From NCBI GenBank assembly GCA_051954235.1, contig JBQCHY010000022.1, positions 1 through 64,000 of the forward strand: a stretch of 64,000 nucleotides of DNA, read 5' to 3'. The position numbers were made by a program, and so were the translations under genes. The notes under the pieces were generated by a model that saw only the letters and a program-made list of their open reading frames with translations, was not told the origin of the DNA and did no database searches. This stretch comes from 62-47 sp051954235 (GTDB lineage Bacteria; Pseudomonadota; Alphaproteobacteria; Rhizobiales; Xanthobacteraceae). Shown here piece by piece: positions 61,509-64,000 of the stretch (position 1 is the first letter of the stretch; the number at the start of each line of letters is the position of its first letter).

Positions 61509-61907
61509 TTATGCCGCCTCAATGAGGACATCGGGGAACTTGAGCGCAAGTTCCAACTTCAGCGCTTCGAACTGTGCAATATTGTGGTCGAGTTGCTTCA
61601 GTCGGCTTTGGCCGCTTTGAATCTCTGCATCCATCCTGTTGAGATGCCCCGTATCCCTGTCGTCGCGATCGATATACTCGTCTACGTCATTGCCGACGGT
61701 TACCGCGGCACGCGATAGAACATCCGCGACGCGCCGTGCAAGACCGGCCCTCTCGGATTCCGAAGCCACCAATGCCGCATTGATCGCCTTGAGGACAAGA
61801 GCAACATTCGCGGCATCCGTTTGGCGATCCCGATCCGGCGAGCGGGTTTTAAATGTCGAAGCGCGAGCGCGAAAAACTTGATTCAACATTTCCTTCAATG
61901 CCGTCAT
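61509..61907 (-). CDS. Hypothetical coiled-coil protein, 132 residues
   Basis: Start MTALKEMLNQVF chosen at 61907; a longer reading to 62036 exists but would run through a perfect 17-bp hairpin. The protein is helix-rich with charged heptads (LVLKAINAALVASESERAGLARRV; MDAEIQSGQSRLKQLDHNI) and ends LALKFPDVLIEAA. It resembles small structural or chaperone-like proteins, but I cannot name a family. It precedes nothing else on its strand except the remnant. Confidence 0.5.
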   Translation of the reverse strand: MTALKEMLNQVFRARASTFKTRSPDRDRQTDAANVALVLKAINAALVASESERAGLARRVADVLSRAAVTVGNDVDEYIDRDDRDTGHLNRMDAEIQSGQSRLKQLDHNIAQFEALKLELALKFPDVLIEAA

Positions 61908-61928
61908 CCTTCGCGAGCTGTTGAGAAT

Positions 61929-61970
61929 CTCAAGCCAGCCGTTCGGAGAAACACGAACGGCTGGCTTGAG
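61929..61970. repeat. Perfect 17-bp inverted repeat
   Basis: CTCAAGCCAGCCGTTCG (61929-61945), loop GAGAAACA, CGAACGGCTGGCTTGAG (61954-61970): no mismatch. No T-run on either side. It begins 22 bp upstream of the chosen start of the coiled-coil gene, so it may be an operator, RNA hairpin or the end of a small element. Confidence 0.8.
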
Positions 61971-62068
61971 CCTACCGTTCGATTGAGAGATTTCTTTGAC
62001 GAAGCATAGCGGGAACGAGCGGGAACGTAGGCTCACCTCAGTTCATCACCGCGATACCCGAACTTCCC

Positions 62069-63391
62069 TTAGTAGGTCGCCGGTTGCGGTCGCCCGACGC
62101 CGCAGTAATGAAATCCATTTAGCATCGCATCTTCCGGTGAGTAGATGTTCCGGAGATCGATGATGACGGGACACGCCATTATGGTTGCCAACTCACCGAG
62201 ATCCAACGCACGAAACTGCTCCCATTCGGTGACAACAACGAGCGCATGAGCGCCTCTCGCGCAGTCCTGCGCATCGTCACAAAAGAAAACATCGGTGAGA
62301 ACTCTCCGGGCCTGATCCATCCCGATCGGGTCGAATACCCTTACAGTCGCACCCATATCTTGCAGCGCCGTGATCAGCGGGATGGACGGCGCATCACGCA
62401 TATCATCGGTATTCGGCTTGAAGGTGACGCCCAATACCGCAATCGATTTTCCCCGAATGTTGCCTCCAAATGCGTTTGCAACCTTGCGCGCCATCGCGCG
62501 CTTGCGTTGATCGTTAACGGCGACGACGGTTTCGACGATGCGAAGTGGCGCTTCATTGTCCTGCCCTGTCTTGATAAGCGCCATCGCATCCTTCGGAAAG
62601 CATGAGCCGCCGAAACCGGGACCGGCATGGAGAAACTTAAGGCCAATCCGATTGTCCAGACCGATTCCGCGGGCGACATCCTGGATATTGGCACCGACCT
62701 TCTCCGCCAGATCGGAAACCTCATTGATGAATGTGATCTTGGTGGCGAGAAACGAGTTTGCTGCGTACTTCGTCAACTCTGCCGTGCGACGATTGGTATG
62801 AAGGATCGGAGCGGCATTGAGGTAGAGCGGTCGATAGACCTCTCCCATGATCGCAGCCGCACGTTTATCTTCGCTTCCGATGACAATCCGGTCGGGATGT
62901 TTGAAATCGCGAATCGCAGCACCTTCCCGAAGAAATTCCGGATTGGAGACGACGGCAATATCAGCGTTCGGATTCTCATCTCGGATAATCCGCTCGACTT
63001 CATCGCCAGTCCCGACAGGTACGGTGGATTTCGTCACGATCACTGTGAATCTTTCCGGCAATGCATCGGACAACTCGCGGGCAACATCGTAAACATAGGA
63101 TAAATCCGCATGACCATCGCCACGGCGCGACGGCGTGCCAACGGCGATGAAGATAACTTCCGCCGCAGCAATGGAGCTTTTTAGATCAGCCGAGAATGCC
63201 AACCGACGCTGTCGAACATTGCTCGCAACCAGATCGGATAGGCCGGGCTCATAGATAGGTACTTCACCATTGTTGAGCGCTGCGATCTTGTCGGCGTCCT
63301 TGTCCACGCAGATGACGTGATGCCCGAAATCGGCAAAACAAGCTCCCGACACCAATCCGACGTAACCTGCTCCGATCATGGCAATCCGCAT
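62069..63391 (-). CDS. ugd: UDP-glucose 6-dehydrogenase
   Basis: Oxidises UDP-glucose to UDP-glucuronate with two NAD+. The 440 residues have the N-terminal Rossmann loop MIGAGYVGLVSGACFADFG, VGTPSRRGDGHADLSYV, TKSTVPVGT, NPEFLREG and the catalytic Cys in GPGFGGSCFPKDAMAL, then the UDP-binding C domain. It provides the substrate for the epimerase at 60-61 kb. Probably part of a polysaccharide gene group extending rightwards. Confidence 0.96.
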   Translation of the reverse strand: MRIAMIGAGYVGLVSGACFADFGHHVICVDKDADKIAALNNGEVPIYEPGLSDLVASNVRQRRLAFSADLKSSIAAAEVIFIAVGTPSRRGDGHADLSYVYDVARELSDALPERFTVIVTKSTVPVGTGDEVERIIRDENPNADIAVVSNPEFLREGAAIRDFKHPDRIVIGSEDKRAAAIMGEVYRPLYLNAAPILHTNRRTAELTKYAANSFLATKITFINEVSDLAEKVGANIQDVARGIGLDNRIGLKFLHAGPGFGGSCFPKDAMALIKTGQDNEAPLRIVETVVAVNDQRKRAMARKVANAFGGNIRGKSIAVLGVTFKPNTDDMRDAPSIPLITALQDMGATVRVFDPIGMDQARRVLTDVFFCDDAQDCARGAHALVVVTEWEQFRALDLGELATIMACPVIIDLRNIYSPEDAMLNGFHYCGVGRPQPATY

Positions 63392-63470
63392 TGGCTTACA
63401 GCCTCCCGTATCCGAGTTCGTCCGTGGCGCACCTTTGCGCGAATGATCGGAGAGTGTTTCGAGATTGAGT

Positions 63471-64000
63471 TCAGGCGCTCAGAAGCGCATACCCATCATG
63501 GGTCGGTGGAAAGAAAAAGAAGTTGTTCACGTAAGAACGCCCCTGTTTGCGGCCCCCGTTTGGAAGAAGCGCGTCCGCATCCTGGAATATCTCGGCGTCG
63601 AAATCCTCGACTGGCACGACATCTCCGTCTTCGAGAAAGAACCCGCTGTAGGATCTGTCTCTGAAGAACTCGAATATGGATTGTGTCGCTCCCGCCCGGT
63701 GTCGATCCTCGGCTTCGACAAGGAATACCGGTTGGCATTGATCGAGCAGCTTCGTTGCCCCATTCAGCACGCTCAGTTCATGCCCCTCGACGTCGATCTT
63801 CACAAAAGCAACGCTCTCTTGAATGACATCATCCAGCCGCGCGATCGAAACCGACGTCGCCATGCCCGGCCTTGCGAAGGACTCCGGTTGCGGCTCGATA
63901 GAGGCAAGTCCATGAACAAGTCCGGCCTCGCCGGCTGGGATGAGAAGTGCCGCCCGCCCTTCATGATCCGACAACGCGACTTCGTGAATCTGCACGTTAG
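63471..64000 (-). CDS. FkbM-family methyltransferase, N terminus outside window
   Basis: C-terminal part of an FkbM-type SAM-dependent methyltransferase; the reading stays open to the window edge, so the true start lies beyond 64000 (a GTG at 63995 is probably internal). Motifs: the family-typical VALSDHEGRAAL, ARLDDVI...VAFVKIDVEGHELSVLNG and a late NFFFFP segment. Position next to ugd suggests methylation of a polysaccharide sugar. Confidence 0.85.
   Translation of the reverse strand, partial: NVQIHEVALSDHEGRAALLIPAGEAGLVHGLASIEPQPESFARPGMATSVSIARLDDVIQESVAFVKIDVEGHELSVLNGATKLLDQCQPVFLVEAEDRHRAGATQSIFEFFRDRSYSGFFLEDGDVVPVEDFDAEIFQDADALLPNGGRKQGRSYVNNFFFFPPTHDGYALLSA

Overview
The window looks like chromosomal DNA of a GC-rich alphaproteobacterium of the Bradyrhizobium / Rhodopseudomonas / Nitrobacter group (Nitrobacteraceae). 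Supporting signs are the uvrC-pgsA-moaD-moaE run, the chvI-chvG-hprK-EIIA-HPr block beside pckA, a surface beta-barrel protein of the Omp25/31 type, and the intergenic palindromes built on GTCATTGCGAG / CTCGCAATGAC. The genus cannot be fixed from the sequence alone. No rRNA, tRNA, CRISPR array, transposase or prophage gene was seen.

Layout. 1-4.8 kb: molybdopterin synthase (moaE, moaD), pgsA and uvrC on the minus strand, then an outer-membrane protein on the plus strand whose upstream region carries two CtrA-like boxes. 4.8-14.3 kb: rlmJ, a YhaO/YhaN-type nuclease-ATPase pair, radC, map, sfsA and an MscS channel. 14.5-20.7 kb: a CvrA-type K+/H+ antiporter facing a molybdate cluster (free molbindin, secreted unknown protein, modA, modB, TOBE-less modC), then mepA. 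20.9-28.1 kb: a TRAP transporter (dctP-dctQ-dctM) with a palindrome between dctP and dctQ, pyrE, a citrate/Na+-type transporter, a DUF2865 protein and small unknown genes. 28.2-35.6 kb: glycogen phosphorylase, an acyl-CoA thioesterase, a LuxR regulator, pckA and a HugZ-like protein. 35.9-40.0 kb: ChvI/ChvG two-component system, short HPr kinase, EIIA-Man-type protein and HPr, a regulatory PTS with no sugar permease in view.

40.1-47.7 kb: ilvA-type threonine dehydratase, then a DUF3100 membrane protein, an M20 amidohydrolase and serine deaminase in one apparent operon facing a LysR gene, and an IclR regulator. 47.7-58.8 kb: a continuous run of eleven minus-strand genes combining beta-oxidation-like enzymes (acyl-CoA dehydrogenase, two crotonases, Cys-less thiolase, DUF35 protein, two small hot-dog proteins) with a complete LivKHMGF importer, plus a divergent second acyl-CoA dehydrogenase lacking the usual catalytic Glu. 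Its parts resemble the mycobacterial ChsH1/ChsH2/Ltp2 retro-aldolase cluster for steroid side chains, with ChsH2 split into two genes; this is the most interesting system in the window. 58.8-64.0 kb: a small monooxygenase-like protein, small unknown genes with less GC-rich DNA, a UDP-glucuronate epimerase, a probable coding remnant, UDP-glucose dehydrogenase and a truncated FkbM methyltransferase, suggesting the edge of a surface-polysaccharide region.
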